Positions 30,479 through 39,536 of a DNA stretch of 64,000 nucleotides are shown one piece after another. Numbering within the stretch: the stretch's first letter is position 1; each line of letters opens with the position of its first letter. The notes under the pieces were generated by a model, which saw nothing but the letters and a program-made list of their open reading frames with translations, was not told where the DNA came from and made no database searches. This stretch comes from Arthrobacter sp. StoSoilB20 (GTDB lineage: Bacteria; Actinomycetota; Actinomycetes; Actinomycetales; Micrococcaceae). The stretch is taken from NCBI RefSeq assembly GCF_019977295.1, contig NZ_AP024651.1, positions 2,666,001 through 2,730,000 of the forward strand. Direction: 5' to 3'. The position numbers were made by a program, and so were the translations under genes.

Positions 30479-32304
30479 ACACACCGTCCCGGGTTGGCCG
30501 TGCACCAGGCGTTGTATTGCTCAACATACGTGTTGTGCTCGGCCAGTGTCTTGGAGAACTTGGTCTCTTTGGTGTCCAGGTTGATGGTCACCCAGTAGAG
30601 GTAATCATTCTGGGTGGGTTTGGCAGCGGCATCGATGGCGGTCTTGCCCGGCGAGCCGATCGGTCCGGCGGGCAGTCCCACGTTGGCGTACGTGTTGTAC
30701 GTGTTGGACTTGTCAGCTTTCTCCTCCTCCGTGAGGTGGAAGGATTTCTTGCCGAGTCCGTACGTCACGGTGGCATCTGATTGGATCAGGCCACTGGTTT
30801 CCACGTTGTTGGGCTTGAGCCTGTTGTAGATGGCGCCGGCCACGTTGCCGTAATCGGCCTGGCCGCCCTCAGCCTGGACAATGCTGGCAATGGTGACGGT
30901 GTCGTACTGCTTTGCCGGTTCCGTGATTCCCTGGGACTTGAGTTCATCAACCGTAGTGGTGACCAACTTCTGGATGATGTCCTTCGCTGGCGTGCCGAGG
31001 GGGAAACGGTACTCCCCCGGCGCCAGGAAACCTTCGAGGTTCTTGGCCTTGGAAGGCACGCCGAACTGTGCCGGCGCCTGGTTCAAGGCATTGAGTTCCT
31101 GCAGGGAGATTCCGGAGCCCTTGGAGATGGCTTCGAGGGATTCGTTGATGCGGAGGCCGGCACTCAGGGCGAAATACATCACCTTTGATGAGTCTTTGTT
31201 GACCAGCACATCCACGGCATCGGAATTTTTCATCTCGGTCCGGAAGGTGAACTCGCCCGGGGACAGCTCCCCGCCGTCGTTAAGGAATTCCTTCACGAAC
31301 GCGTCGGCGTCGGCCACTACCTTGTTCTCCACCAGGGCGACGGCCACAGCCTTCGGTCCGGAGCCTTCGGGGACGGTGATACTGACCGACCCCGTTCCCG
31401 GACCCGGGTAGTCCGTTACTTTGTCCATTCCCAGCAGGGGCTTGAGGAACTGGGCACCAATGGCGATGGCGGCAACGAAGACTCCCAGCGTGATCAGCAG
31501 CGCAAGGACACGACGGCGGCGCCGGGCCTTCTTGGCCGCGGCCTTGGTTGAGGCTGATTGCTCGATTGGCGCGATGAGGTCGTGGTGTTGATCGTCATGG
31601 TGAAATTCGTCCACGTGGTGTTCGTCGTGGTGAAGTTCGTCCACGTGGTGTTCGTCGTGGTGAAGATCGTCGTGGTGGATCCCGTCGTGGTGGATCCCTT
31701 CCAGGGGGTGTTCATCATGGTGAAGGTCATCGTGGTGGATCCCATCGTGGTGGATCCCGTCCACAGGGTGTTCACCATGGTGAAGCCCATCAGCAGGATG
31801 CCCATCATGGTCATCAGCGTGGACTGTGGACCCGTGATGTTCCCCTGCCGCGTCCTGGTGAACCCCGCCCTGCCCGGGGTCAGCAGCGTGAGTCTCCCCC
31901 GGAACCTCATCGGACGGCTGGATCGCAACACCTGAATCGTCAGCGGATGGTTCATGGCCGACCGACTCGTGACCGGACTGCGCGGCGGGCCCGTCAGCAG
32001 GAATCGTTGCAGCCGAAGCGGGCTCCGCTGTGGGAACGGGAGGAGCGGCAGGCACCGGTGGAGCGGCCGAAACTGGTGGCGCAACCGGCGCGGGTGTCAC
32101 GGCGGGAACTGGACGGGGCAGTTCAGTCCCACCTTCTGCCGAGGCAGCGGCCTCAGCGGCCTCTCCAGGTGTCGCTTCGGGAACGGGTACGACGTTGTGG
32201 TTCTGCGTGGCGAGGAATCGTTCCCGCGCCCGCAGCTCTTTGCGGGTCAGCGGCATGCCGCCGCCGGCGGTACCGCTGGAGGGGTCGTTGTTGACCGGGC
32301 TCAC
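30475..32304 (-). CDS. mltG: endolytic murein transglycosylase MltG with His/Asp-rich cytoplasmic tract
   Basis: Membrane-anchored lytic transglycosylase (YceG family) that trims nascent glycan strands. 609 residues. A long disordered cytoplasmic N-terminus (1-263) is followed by an arginine cluster, one membrane helix (266-288) and the extracellular YceG domain with the catalytic glutamate in IVQAEGGQADYGNVAGAIYNRL and the final IGSPGKTAI region. Residues 149-241 contain 32 histidines. The core is two 20-residue repeats (178-197, 198-217) and two 10-residue repeats (218-227, 228-237) of the type EHxVDxxHHD. Such a tract could bind metal ions. The GTG start overlaps the ruvX stop (GTGA). Confidence 0.93.
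   Translation of the reverse strand: MSPVNNDPSSGTAGGGMPLTRKELRARERFLATQNHNVVPVPEATPGEAAEAAASAEGGTELPRPVPAVTPAPVAPPVSAAPPVPAAPPVPTAEPASAATIPADGPAAQSGHESVGHEPSADDSGVAIQPSDEVPGETHAADPGQGGVHQDAAGEHHGSTVHADDHDGHPADGLHHGEHPVDGIHHDGIHHDDLHHDEHPLEGIHHDGIHHDDLHHDEHHVDELHHDEHHVDEFHHDDQHHDLIAPIEQSASTKAAAKKARRRRRVLALLITLGVFVAAIAIGAQFLKPLLGMDKVTDYPGPGTGSVSITVPEGSGPKAVAVALVENKVVADADAFVKEFLNDGGELSPGEFTFRTEMKNSDAVDVLVNKDSSKVMYFALSAGLRINESLEAISKGSGISLQELNALNQAPAQFGVPSKAKNLEGFLAPGEYRFPLGTPAKDIIQKLVTTTVDELKSQGITEPAKQYDTVTIASIVQAEGGQADYGNVAGAIYNRLKPNNVETSGLIQSDATVTYGLGKKSFHLTEEEKADKSNTYNTYANVGLPAGPIGSPGKTAIDAAAKPTQNDYLYWVTINLDTKETKFSKTLAEHNTYVEQYNAWCTANPGRCV
31594..31773 (-). repeat. coding tandem repeats (His/Asp-rich) in mltG
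   Basis: Two 60-bp units (31654-31773) followed by two 30-bp units (31594-31653) encode EHPVDGIHHDGIHHDDLHHD-like and EHHVDELHHD-like segments. Repeats are nearly identical at the DNA level, so length variation between strains is likely. Confidence 0.85.
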
Positions 32305-32891
32305 AGTTGCAGTCCCCTCGTAGAAGAATCGGGTTCACTGCCGGAGGCAGCCCGCAGCGTTGGGGCACTGCTGGGCTTTTCGGATTGCGCCGGTGCCTGC
32401 ACTCGGCGGCCAACGTCCGTTCCTCTGGCTTTTTGCATGTCGATTGCGTGCTGAAGTATTCCAGCAGCGGCAACCTGATCAACCACTTTACGGTGGTTCC
32501 TGCTGCTCATGCCAGCTTCGTGCAGGTTGCGGTGCGCCGTCACGGTCGATAACCGCTCATCTACGAGGCTCACAGGGATGTCCAAACCGACCCGCTGAAG
32601 CTCGTCGGCGAGGAGTCCGGCATACGAAACCGCCATGTCGGCTGAAGCACGTTCCTCACCCTTCATGGTGCGGGGAAGGCCTACGAAGATTTGCACGGCA
32701 GGCAGTTCAGCGGCGTGCTTGACCACAACACGGACGTCCGAGTTCTTCTTGGAATCGCGTGCAACGGTCTTGAAGGGTGTTGCCAGGATCCCGTCGGGGT
32801 CGCAGATCGCCACGCCCACACGCACGGTTCCGACGTCTACCCCCAGTTTGATGCCCCGGGGGTAGACGCCACCGTCAGTACTTTCAGCCAC
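32301..32891 (-). CDS. ruvX: RuvX/YqgF family putative pre-16S rRNA nuclease or Holliday junction resolvase
   Basis: RNase H-fold protein of 196 residues with the N-terminal catalytic strand KLGVDVGTVRVGVAICD, a mid strand IFVGLPRTMKGEE, and VSLVDERLSTVTAH, as in YqgF proteins. In E. coli the homologue processes the 16S rRNA 5-prime end. The C-terminal 40 residues are a non-conserved tail. The GTG start is 2 nt after the alaS stop; its stop overlaps mltG. Confidence 0.9.
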   Translation of the reverse strand: MAESTDGGVYPRGIKLGVDVGTVRVGVAICDPDGILATPFKTVARDSKKNSDVRVVVKHAAELPAVQIFVGLPRTMKGEERASADMAVSYAGLLADELQRVGLDIPVSLVDERLSTVTAHRNLHEAGMSSRNHRKVVDQVAAAGILQHAIDMQKARGTDVGRRVQAPAQSEKPSSAPTLRAASGSEPDSSTRGLQL

Positions 32892-32893
32892 CG

Positions 32894-35572
32894 TCAGCGC
32901 TTGGCTATCGCATCCACCACCGCTGTGAGGGCCTCAGAGACCTTCCCAGCGTCGGCGCCGCCGCCTTGGGCAACGTCGTCCTTGCCACCTCCGCCACCGC
33001 CGAGGATGCCGGCAGCCAGGCGAACCAGCGCACCGGCCTTCACTCCGGCTTCGCGGGCGGCCTCATTGGTGGCAATGAGGATCACGGGGCGGTCATTGCT
33101 GACGCCGGCAACGGCTACTGTGGCAGCTTCGGAGCCGAGGCGGCTGCGGAGGTCCAAGGCAAGGTTGCGGAGATCGTCGGCCCCACCGACCTGGCCGGCA
33201 TCGTGGGCAACAACGCGCACGCCGGCAGCATCCTTGGCGGTGCCCACCAGGTTTGCCGCAGCAGCGGTCAGTTGCTCCTTGCGCAGGCGGTCGAGTTCCT
33301 TCTCCGTGGCCTTCAGCTTGCTCAGTGTGCTGGAGATACGATCCGCCAGTTGCCCCGAGGGAACCTTCAGAAGTTCTGTCAGCTCGGTCACCAGCGCGCG
33401 CTCAGCCGCCAGGTGACGGAAAGCATCCAGGCCGACGAAGGCCTCCACGCGGCGGTTTCCGGAGCCAACGGACTGCTCGCCCAGCAGTGAAAGGCTGCCG
33501 ATAAGGGAAGTGTTGGACACGTGGGTGCCACCGCACAGCTCACGGGACCACGCGCCGTCGATCTCTACGACGCGGACTTCGCTTCCGTAGTTTTCACCGA
33601 ACAGTGCCATGGCGCCCAGGGCCTTGGCCTCGGCCAGGCCCATGACCTTGGTATCCACCCGGTAGTTGTTCCGGATGGCAATGTTGGAGACCTCTTCGAT
33701 TTCCGAACGCGTGGCAGTGCTCAGCCCCTCACCCCAGGCGAAGTCGAAGCGGAGGTAACCGGCCTTGTTGTAGGAACCGCGCTGGGTGGCTTCAGGGCCA
33801 AGGATCTGGTGCAAGGCAGCATGCACAATGTGCGTGCCGGTGTGGGCTTGTTCGGCTGCATGGCGTCGTTCACGGTCGACGGCGGCGCGCACCAGGGCAT
33901 CGGAGGCAATCTCGCCTTCGCGGACAATCGCTTTGTGCACACTCAGGCCCTTGATGGGCCGCTGGACGTCCAGGACTTCGACCACGAAACCGTCGCCGGT
34001 GATAAGGCCTGTATCAGCGGACTGGCCACCAGCCTCGGCGTAGAACGGGGTTTCGTTGAGGACCAACTCAATTTCATCGCCCGTTGAGGCGTGCGCAACC
34101 GGTCGTCCACCGCTGACGATTCCGCGGACAGTGGACTCACCCTCAAGTTCGTCGTAGCCCGTGAAGACGGTCTCGCCCTTGCCCAGGAGTTCCTGGTAGG
34201 CGCTGAGATCGGCGTGGCCGCCCTTTTTGCCCTTGGCATCGGCCTGTGCACGCTGGCGCTGCTCGAGCATGAGGGCACGGAAGCCTGCCTCGTCCACCTT
34301 GAGTCCGGCCTCTTCAGCCATTTCGAGGGTCAGGTCGATCGGGAAGCCGTAGGTGTCGTGCAGGGCGAAGGCATCGGCGCCGGAAAGCGGAACACCGGCA
34401 GCCTTCGATTCGGTGACGGCATCCTCAAGACGGGCGGTGCCCGAAGCGATGGTGCGCAGGAACGCCTTTTCTTCGGCGTAGGCAATGCGGCTGATCCTGG
34501 CGAAATCCGTCTCGACCACCGGGTAGACGCCCTTCATGGCGTCGCGGGATGCGGGAAGCAGGTCCGGCAAGCAGGCCTTTTCGACGCCGAGCAGGCGCAT
34601 GGCCCGGACAGCACGTCGAATGAGGCGGCGCAGCACGTAGCCGCGGCCCTCGTTGGAGGGTGAAACGCCATCGGCGATCAGCATCAGGGCAGAGCGGATG
34701 TGGTCGCCCACCACACGCATGCGGACATCGTCCGTGTGGTGCGGATCTTCAGGCGACTCGGCCGAGGTGTACTCACGGCCGGACAGTTCGGCAGCCTTGT
34801 CGATGACCGGGCGGACCTGGTCGGTCTCGTACATGTTCTCGACGCCCTGGAGGATCATCGCCAGGCGCTCCATGCCAAGGCCGGTGTCGATGTTCTTCTG
34901 CGGGAGCTCGCCAACGATGTCGAAATCCACCTTGGAGCGGACGTTCTCGATCTGGTACTGCATGAATACCAGGTTCCAGATCTCGATGTAGCGGGTCTCA
35001 TCGGCCAGCGGGCCGCCCTCGATACCGTAGGCGGGGCCGCGGTCATAGTAGATTTCCGAGCAGGGCCCTGCCGGGCCGGGCTGGCCGGTGGACCAGTAGT
35101 TGTCGGCTTTACCCATGCGCTGGATGCGCTCGGCGGGGATGCCGGTGTTCTTGAGCCACAGCTCCTTGGCTTCGTCGTCTTCTTCGTAGACGGTCACCCA
35201 CAGGCGCTCGGCAGGCAGCCCATAGCCGCCGTCGTCAGTGCTCGTAGTGAGCAGCTCGAAGGCGAACTTGATGGCGTCTTCCTTGAAGTAGTCGCCAAAG
35301 GAGAAGTTGCCGCACATCTGGAAGAACGTGCCGTGGCGGGCCGTCTTGCCCACTTCTTCGATGTCCCCGGTGCGGATGCACTTCTGGACGCTCGTTGCAC
35401 GGCTGTAGGGGGGCTCTTCGCGGGCAGTCAGGTAGGGAATGAACGGCACCATTCCGGCCACGGTGAAGAGAAGGGACGGGTCGCTTGAAACGAGCGACGC
35501 GGAGGGAACGGCGGTGTGGCCCTTGCTGACAAAAAAGTCCACCCAGCGCTTGGTGATCTCCTGCGACTTCAT
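32894..35572 (-). CDS. alaS: alanyl-tRNA synthetase
   Basis: Charges tRNA-Ala; 892 residues. The class II catalytic core (1-about 460) begins EITKRWVDFFVSKGH and includes RTGDIEEVGKTARHGTFFQMCGNFSFGDYF. The editing domain has the zinc-binding HTGTHIVHAAL and CGGTHVSNT motifs, and the C-Ala glycine-rich segment ILGGGGGGKDD is near the end. The ATG at 35572 is chosen from the family N-terminus; the Shine-Dalgarno is distant. First gene of the alaS-ruvX-mltG-aroE run. Confidence 0.97.
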   Translation of the reverse strand: MKSQEITKRWVDFFVSKGHTAVPSASLVSSDPSLLFTVAGMVPFIPYLTAREEPPYSRATSVQKCIRTGDIEEVGKTARHGTFFQMCGNFSFGDYFKEDAIKFAFELLTTSTDDGGYGLPAERLWVTVYEEDDEAKELWLKNTGIPAERIQRMGKADNYWSTGQPGPAGPCSEIYYDRGPAYGIEGGPLADETRYIEIWNLVFMQYQIENVRSKVDFDIVGELPQKNIDTGLGMERLAMILQGVENMYETDQVRPVIDKAAELSGREYTSAESPEDPHHTDDVRMRVVGDHIRSALMLIADGVSPSNEGRGYVLRRLIRRAVRAMRLLGVEKACLPDLLPASRDAMKGVYPVVETDFARISRIAYAEEKAFLRTIASGTARLEDAVTESKAAGVPLSGADAFALHDTYGFPIDLTLEMAEEAGLKVDEAGFRALMLEQRQRAQADAKGKKGGHADLSAYQELLGKGETVFTGYDELEGESTVRGIVSGGRPVAHASTGDEIELVLNETPFYAEAGGQSADTGLITGDGFVVEVLDVQRPIKGLSVHKAIVREGEIASDALVRAAVDRERRHAAEQAHTGTHIVHAALHQILGPEATQRGSYNKAGYLRFDFAWGEGLSTATRSEIEEVSNIAIRNNYRVDTKVMGLAEAKALGAMALFGENYGSEVRVVEIDGAWSRELCGGTHVSNTSLIGSLSLLGEQSVGSGNRRVEAFVGLDAFRHLAAERALVTELTELLKVPSGQLADRISSTLSKLKATEKELDRLRKEQLTAAAANLVGTAKDAAGVRVVAHDAGQVGGADDLRNLALDLRSRLGSEAATVAVAGVSNDRPVILIATNEAAREAGVKAGALVRLAAGILGGGGGGKDDVAQGGGADAGKVSEALTAVVDAIAKR

Positions 35573-35686
35573 TAGCTGATTACTTACCCTTCTCAATTCA
35601 CTGCACGTAAGGTGCGCGGTACCGGCTGATGCCGTTCCGCAGTTTTCCATTCTGCCCTGTTGCGGGCGTGGGAGCGAACCGCTCCG

Positions 35687-35917
35687 CTATCGACGCCCCG
35701 CCCCGGCGTCGTCAATGCCCAGCGCTGCCCGAAGGTCCTCTTCGCGCTGGTGCATGCCGGTCCGGACTGCGTCGGCAAAATCAAACAAGCCGTCGGCCAT
35801 CCGGCCCACGGCGCGGTTCAGGCCGTCAGGACCAATGTTCGCCTGGGCCTCGGTGATCTTCCGCAAGGCAATGACGCCAATGGCGACTCCGATGCCCATC
35901 CACACAATTCTTTTCAT
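35687..35917 (-). CDS. small membrane-anchored hypothetical protein (DUF6167-like)
   Basis: 76 residues with one N-terminal hydrophobic helix (IVWMGIGVAIGVIALRKI) followed by an amphipathic helical tail (RTGMHQREEDLRAALG). AGGAAG precedes the ATG. It lies between alaS and the DUF948 gene, an order found in other actinobacteria. No function is known; the family name is from memory of this neighbourhood and is less certain. Confidence 0.7.
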   Translation of the reverse strand: MKRIVWMGIGVAIGVIALRKITEAQANIGPDGLNRAVGRMADGLFDFADAVRTGMHQREEDLRAALGIDDAGAGRR

Positions 35918-35969
35918 GGGGTTTTGTCTTCCTTTAGTTTGCGGCTGCTTGATCCGGCAACTGATCTGC

Positions 35970-36344
35970 TCAGCGGCTGCGGCGGCCGGAGGAAGGGGCG
36001 CGACGACCGGCGAATGCCGAACGCACGCCGTAGCTGAACGCTGCGACCTTGATCAAGGGAGAACCCACCGTGGCAGCCACCAGCGAAGACAGGGCGGAGA
36101 TGTTGGCTGAGGCGTCGGAGACGTTCGAGGCGATGCCGTCAACCTTCTTCAGCTGCTGGTTGGTGGTGGAAACCGTAGCGGTCACTTCATCCATCAGGGG
36201 CGTGGCGCCGTCGCTGATGGACCGGATGGAGGTCCGGACCTCGTCAAAAACGCCGCCCAGCTTCAAGATAGGCACAGCCAACAACAACACAAGGAGCGCG
36301 AAGACTCCTGCTGCGATGAGGCCGGCGATGTCGCCACCAGACAT
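35970..36344 (-). CDS. DUF948-family membrane protein
   Basis: 124 residues. One membrane helix near 8-28 (IAAGVFALLVLLLAVPIL) is followed by a helical stalk with heptad-like spacing (VRTSIRSISDGATPLMDEVTATV), then a basic tail (GRRAPSSGRRSR). AGGAGAAGAG precedes the ATG. Followed by the small DUF6167-like gene and alaS. Function unknown; possibly a membrane-linked coiled-coil partner. Confidence 0.75.
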   Translation of the reverse strand: MSGGDIAGLIAAGVFALLVLLLAVPILKLGGVFDEVRTSIRSISDGATPLMDEVTATVSTTNQQLKKVDGIASNVSDASANISALSSLVAATVGSPLIKVAAFSYGVRSAFAGRRAPSSGRRSR

Positions 36345-36449
36345 AGAACTCTTCTCCTAGGGTTGTTGCATTGCCTTGCACCTGCCGCCCAGCGGCTTCG
36401 GACAAGGCCTCCCCAGTACCTTACCCACTTTGGAGCGGTACCTTACAGA

Positions 36450-36485
36450 CAAAGAAACCCGCGGCATGTGCCACGGGCTTCTTTG
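36450..36485 (-). terminator. rpsD terminator hairpin
   Basis: 17-nt arms (36450-36466 and 36469-36485) pair fully on the minus-strand RNA if two G.U pairs are allowed, ending in CTTTGTCTG; it starts 16 nt after the rpsD stop. The rest of the 156-nt gap to the DUF948 gene shows nothing else clear. Confidence 0.75.
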
Positions 36486-36500
36486 ATGCGCTGTACGAAT

Positions 36501-37121
36501 TTAGCGAGCGTAGAATTCGACGACGAGCTGCTCTTCGCAGATCACGGGGACCTCAGAGCGCTTGGGGCGACGAACCAGGCGTGCCTGCAGGGCGTCAATC
36601 TTGACGTCCAGGTACGGCGGAACGTTGTTCAGAACGTGTGCGCCTGCAGCTGCCACCTGGAACGGGGGCATGACCTCGGAGCGGCTGTGAACGTGGATGA
36701 GCTGGCCTTCGCCAACGCGGAAGGACGGGCGGTCCACGCGGATGCCGTCAACCATGATGTGGCGGTGCACAACCAGCTGGCGTGCCTGTGCGATGGTGCG
36801 GGCGAAGCCTGCACGGAGCACGAGGGCGTCCAGACGCATTTCCAGCAGCTCAACCAGGTTTTCACCGGTCAGGCCCTTGGTGCGGCGTGCTTCTTCGAAG
36901 GCACGGGTCATCTGGGCTTCGCGGATGCCGTACTGGGCGCGCAGACGCTGCTTTTCGCGCAGACGTACGGCGTAGTCGGAGTCCTGCTTCTTGCGGGCAC
37001 GGCCATGCTCACCGGGGCCGTACGGGCGGCGCTCCATGTACTTGGCGGCCTTGGGGGTCAGAGCGATGCCGAGTGCACGCGAAAGGCGTGCGGTACGGCG
37101 AGCACGAGTGTTGTTAGCCAC
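36501..37121 (-). CDS. rpsD: 30S ribosomal protein S4
   Basis: Primary 16S rRNA-binding protein of the small subunit, 206 residues. It has the typical S4 N-terminus (RRTARLSRALGIALTPKAAKYME) and the S4 RNA-binding domain (MRLDALVLRAGFARTIAQARQLVVHRHIMVDG). It lacks the N-terminal Cys4 zinc site, the zinc-free form. GTG start with GGAAGGA upstream. It stands alone, outside the alpha operon, as in several Micrococcales. Confidence 0.97.
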   Translation of the reverse strand: MANNTRARRTARLSRALGIALTPKAAKYMERRPYGPGEHGRARKKQDSDYAVRLREKQRLRAQYGIREAQMTRAFEEARRTKGLTGENLVELLEMRLDALVLRAGFARTIAQARQLVVHRHIMVDGIRVDRPSFRVGEGQLIHVHSRSEVMPPFQVAAAGAHVLNNVPPYLDVKIDALQARLVRRPKRSEVPVICEEQLVVEFYAR

Positions 37122-37355
37122 TTGTGTCCTTCCAATTACTGCGGTGTGTCAGTGTTACTGGCCTCCATCAGGGAGAGCATCGGCCAACCGCTGCCTCTTG
37201 CTACTAGCCCGGGCGCACAGCACTCATGAAGGAATCTTCAGTGGGATTGTGCGTCGGGCCATGCCAGACAAGGATCCATCCTACCACGCACCAGCTGGTT
37301 GACGTCCTGGGTCCCCCGCCATGGAAAGGACTGCAAGGACCCTGCGCCAACGGCC
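37122..37355. other. rpsD leader region / rarA downstream gap
   Basis: 234 nt without a gene. A TANNNT box (TAGGAT, minus strand, near 37276) could be the rpsD -10, giving a leader of about 150 nt. I saw no strong hairpin and no clear S4-binding structure. Confidence 0.3.
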
Positions 37356-38897
37356 CTACTCCCCACGCACGATCTTGCGGAGCCGTTCCAGCCGGGCGGC
37401 GATATCGCGTTCGGCTCCGTTATTGGTGGGCTGGTAATAGTCCTTGCCCACCAAATCATCCGGCGGGTACTGCTGGGTTGCCACCCCGTGCGGTTCATCG
37501 TGCGCGTACTTGTAGCTTTTGCCGTGGCCCAGTTGCTTGGCGCCGGGATAGTGGGCATCACGCAAGTGCATGGGGATACCGCCACCGAATCCTGCGCGGA
37601 CATCGGCCACCGCTTTGTTCAAGCCCATGTAAGCAGCATTGGACTTTGGTGCGGTGGCCAGGTGGACCACGGCTTCGGCCAAAACGATCCGGCCCTCGGG
37701 CATGCCAATCAATTGCACTGCCTGCGCCGCTGCCACCGCCGTTTGCAAGGCTGTGGGATCGGCCATGCCGATGTCTTCAGCGGCCGAGATCACGATCCTC
37801 CGTGCCACGAACCGCGGGTCCTCCCCCGCTTCGAGCATGCGTGCCAGGTAGTGCAGGGCAGCATCAACATCAGAGCCCCGGATGGACTTGATGAACGCAC
37901 TGGCCACATCGTAATGCTGGTCGCCGGCCCGGTCGTAGCGAACGGCCGCGGAGTCCAGGGCGCGCTCCGTATGGCGCAGCTCCACCAGAACCGGAGCGTC
38001 AGCTGCGTCGTCGTTCCCGATTCCTGGTTCGTCGTCGGCGTCTGTCCCCGCCTGTTCGGGCCCGTCAGCTTCCAGGCCCTCCCGGGGAGCGGCACTGGCA
38101 CCGTCCGCAACGGAAAGTCCGACGGCGGCGCTGTCACCGAACGCTACCCCGGCGGCGGCTTCGAGCGCGGTCAACGCCCGGCGGGCATCGCCTCCGGAGA
38201 GGCGGACGAGGTGGTCCAGGGCTTCGCCGCTGAGCTCCACCCGTCCGGCAAGGCCGCGGGCATCGGCGACGGCCCGTTGCAGCAATCCCGAAATATCCTC
38301 ATCGGTGAGCGGCTTGAGCGTCAGCAGCAGCGACCTCGACAACAGCGGGGAGACCACCGAGAAGGACGGGTTTTCGGTGGTGGCGGCAACGAGCACCACC
38401 CACCGGTTTTCGACACCAGGCAGCAGGGCGTCCTGCTGGGCCTTGTTGAAGCGATGGATCTCATCCAGGAACAGGACGGTGGTTTTCTTATAGAGGTCCC
38501 GGGCCGTCAAGGCCTCGTCCATGACGCGCCGGACATCCTTGACGCCGGCGGTGATGGCGGAAAGTTCAACGAACTTGCGCCCTGGCCCGCGGGCAATGAC
38601 ATGGGCAAGGGTGGTCTTGCCGGTTCCCGGTGGCCCCCAAAGGATCACGGAGCTGGGACCCGCCGGCCCGGCAGCCTCAGCACCGGCTGCCAACTGCCGA
38701 AGCGGGGAACCGTGGCCCAGCAGATGCTGCTGGCCCACTACGTCATCGAGGGTACGGGGGCGCATCCGTACTGCGAGGGGACTGCGCTGGGAGGCCATCC
38801 AGTGGGCATCGGATGGGCCCCGGAGGGAATGCGGCGCGGCGGGCAGGTCTTCCGACTCGTCGTCGTTGTCAGCACCGGCACCAAAGAGATCTTCCAC
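37356..38897 (-). CDS. rarA: replication-associated recombination ATPase RarA (MgsA/WRNIP1)
   Basis: AAA+ ATPase acting at stalled forks, 513 residues. Walker A GPPGTGKT is at 88-95, Walker B LFLDE at 142-146, and sensor 1 ATTENPSF near 172. The C-terminal clamp-loader-like tetramerisation domain carries [10 protein letters not shown] and [14 protein letters not shown] low-complexity acidic insertion of about 40 residues (about 255-300) sits between the lid and the C-terminal domain. The start is GTG 38897, giving the family-like MEDLFGAG; a TAGCCT box 6 nt upstream suggests a leaderless mRNA. Divergent from the VLRF1-like gene. Confidence 0.93.
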   Translation of the reverse strand: MEDLFGAGADNDDESEDLPAAPHSLRGPSDAHWMASQRSPLAVRMRPRTLDDVVGQQHLLGHGSPLRQLAAGAEAAGPAGPSSVILWGPPGTGKTTLAHVIARGPGRKFVELSAITAGVKDVRRVMDEALTARDLYKKTTVLFLDEIHRFNKAQQDALLPGVENRWVVLVAATTENPSFSVVSPLLSRSLLLTLKPLTDEDISGLLQRAVADARGLAGRVELSGEALDHLVRLSGGDARRALTALEAAAGVAFGDSAAVGLSVADGASAAPREGLEADGPEQAGTDADDEPGIGNDDAADAPVLVELRHTERALDSAAVRYDRAGDQHYDVASAFIKSIRGSDVDAALHYLARMLEAGEDPRFVARRIVISAAEDIGMADPTALQTAVAAAQAVQLIGMPEGRIVLAEAVVHLATAPKSNAAYMGLNKAVADVRAGFGGGIPMHLRDAHYPGAKQLGHGKSYKYAHDEPHGVATQQYPPDDLVGKDYYQPTNNGAERDIAARLERLRKIVRGE

Positions 38898-38902
38898 ATG
38901 GA

Positions 38903-38909
38903 TAGGCTA
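38903..38909. promoter_or_regulatory. overlapping divergent -10 boxes for rarA and the VLRF1-like gene
   Basis: TAGGCT on the plus strand (38903-38908) and TAGCCT on the minus strand (38909-38904) occupy almost the same bases in a 42-bp divergent gap. Both fit TANNNT. If both are used, the two genes compete for polymerase. Confidence 0.35.
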
Positions 38910-38939
38910 CTCATAGTTCCAGCAAAGGAGACATCCACC

Positions 38940-39536
38940 ATGGACCGCCGAACATCAGCTCCGCGCCGGCACGCCACGCGGACAGCCTTGGTCTCCGCCG
39001 CGAGGCTGGCCGGTTGGGCGGATCGGTTCGCGGCTAGCCACGGCCCTGTCGTGGAAGATTTCGACGACGCCGGCCTGCTCCTTCGCGCGGCCGACGGCGC
39101 CACCGCACTGCTGAGGGCTCCGTGGCCTGCGGACGGGCGTCCGGGCAGGGGGCCAAACGAGCTCCAGCGCCTTGCCTCACTGGCCGCCCAGGAGCGAGGC
39201 CTGGGCTTGGTTCTGGTGCGCCGCGGCGGCTATGTTGTAGCCTCGGCGGGCGGCACCACCATCCTCGCTTCCAAGAGCGGCAACCGCTTCATTGATGCCA
39301 GGTCAACGGCAGAGCATGCAGCCAGGATCTTTGCCGCACATGTAGTGGAGTACATCGTTCCCGGCGGAGACAGGGCCCTGGTGGATCAGGTCCTCGCGCA
39401 ACCGGCCCTTAAAGCGTTCACGGGCCGAACCAGGCTGCCCTTCCTGGACGTTCAGGACGTCAAAGCCGCTGGCCTGCAGAAAGCGGCAGCCGACGCCTGC
39501 TCAGTTCGGATCACCGTGACCGACCCCGTGGGCTAG
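38940..39536 (+). CDS. VLRF1-like (actinobacterial Vms1/eRF1-related) protein, catalytic loop apparently missing
   Basis: 198-residue cytoplasmic protein similar to the acVLRF1 peptidyl-tRNA hydrolase family, which frees nascent chains from stalled ribosomes. Family-like strands are seen: LGLVLVRRGGYVVASAGG (88-105), ILASKSGNRF (108-117), PGGDRALVDQVLAQPAL (141-157) and LPFLDVQD (166-173). In known members SKxGxR is followed by a glutamine loop GGWSQQRFARRR; here the sequence runs from DARSTA straight to EHAARIF, so about 20 residues are lacking. Start ATG with AAAGGAG 10 nt upstream. It may bind but not hydrolyse peptidyl-tRNA. The family call is from motif memory. Confidence 0.65.
   Translation: MDRRTSAPRRHATRTALVSAARLAGWADRFAASHGPVVEDFDDAGLLLRAADGATALLRAPWPADGRPGRGPNELQRLASLAAQERGLGLVLVRRGGYVVASAGGTTILASKSGNRFIDARSTAEHAARIFAAHVVEYIVPGGDRALVDQVLAQPALKAFTGRTRLPFLDVQDVKAAGLQKAAADACSVRITVTDPVG

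Noticed and set aside
35629-35856. Small plus-strand frame opposite the 76-residue membrane protein gene
   Set aside because: The minus-strand frame has a ribosome-binding site, a membrane helix and a conserved location; the plus frame is a Pro/Arg-rich shadow.
37299-38939. Upstream 547 codons of the long plus-strand frame that ends at 39536
   Set aside because: They are antisense to rarA. Only the part from ATG 38940, after AAAGGAG, looks like a protein.
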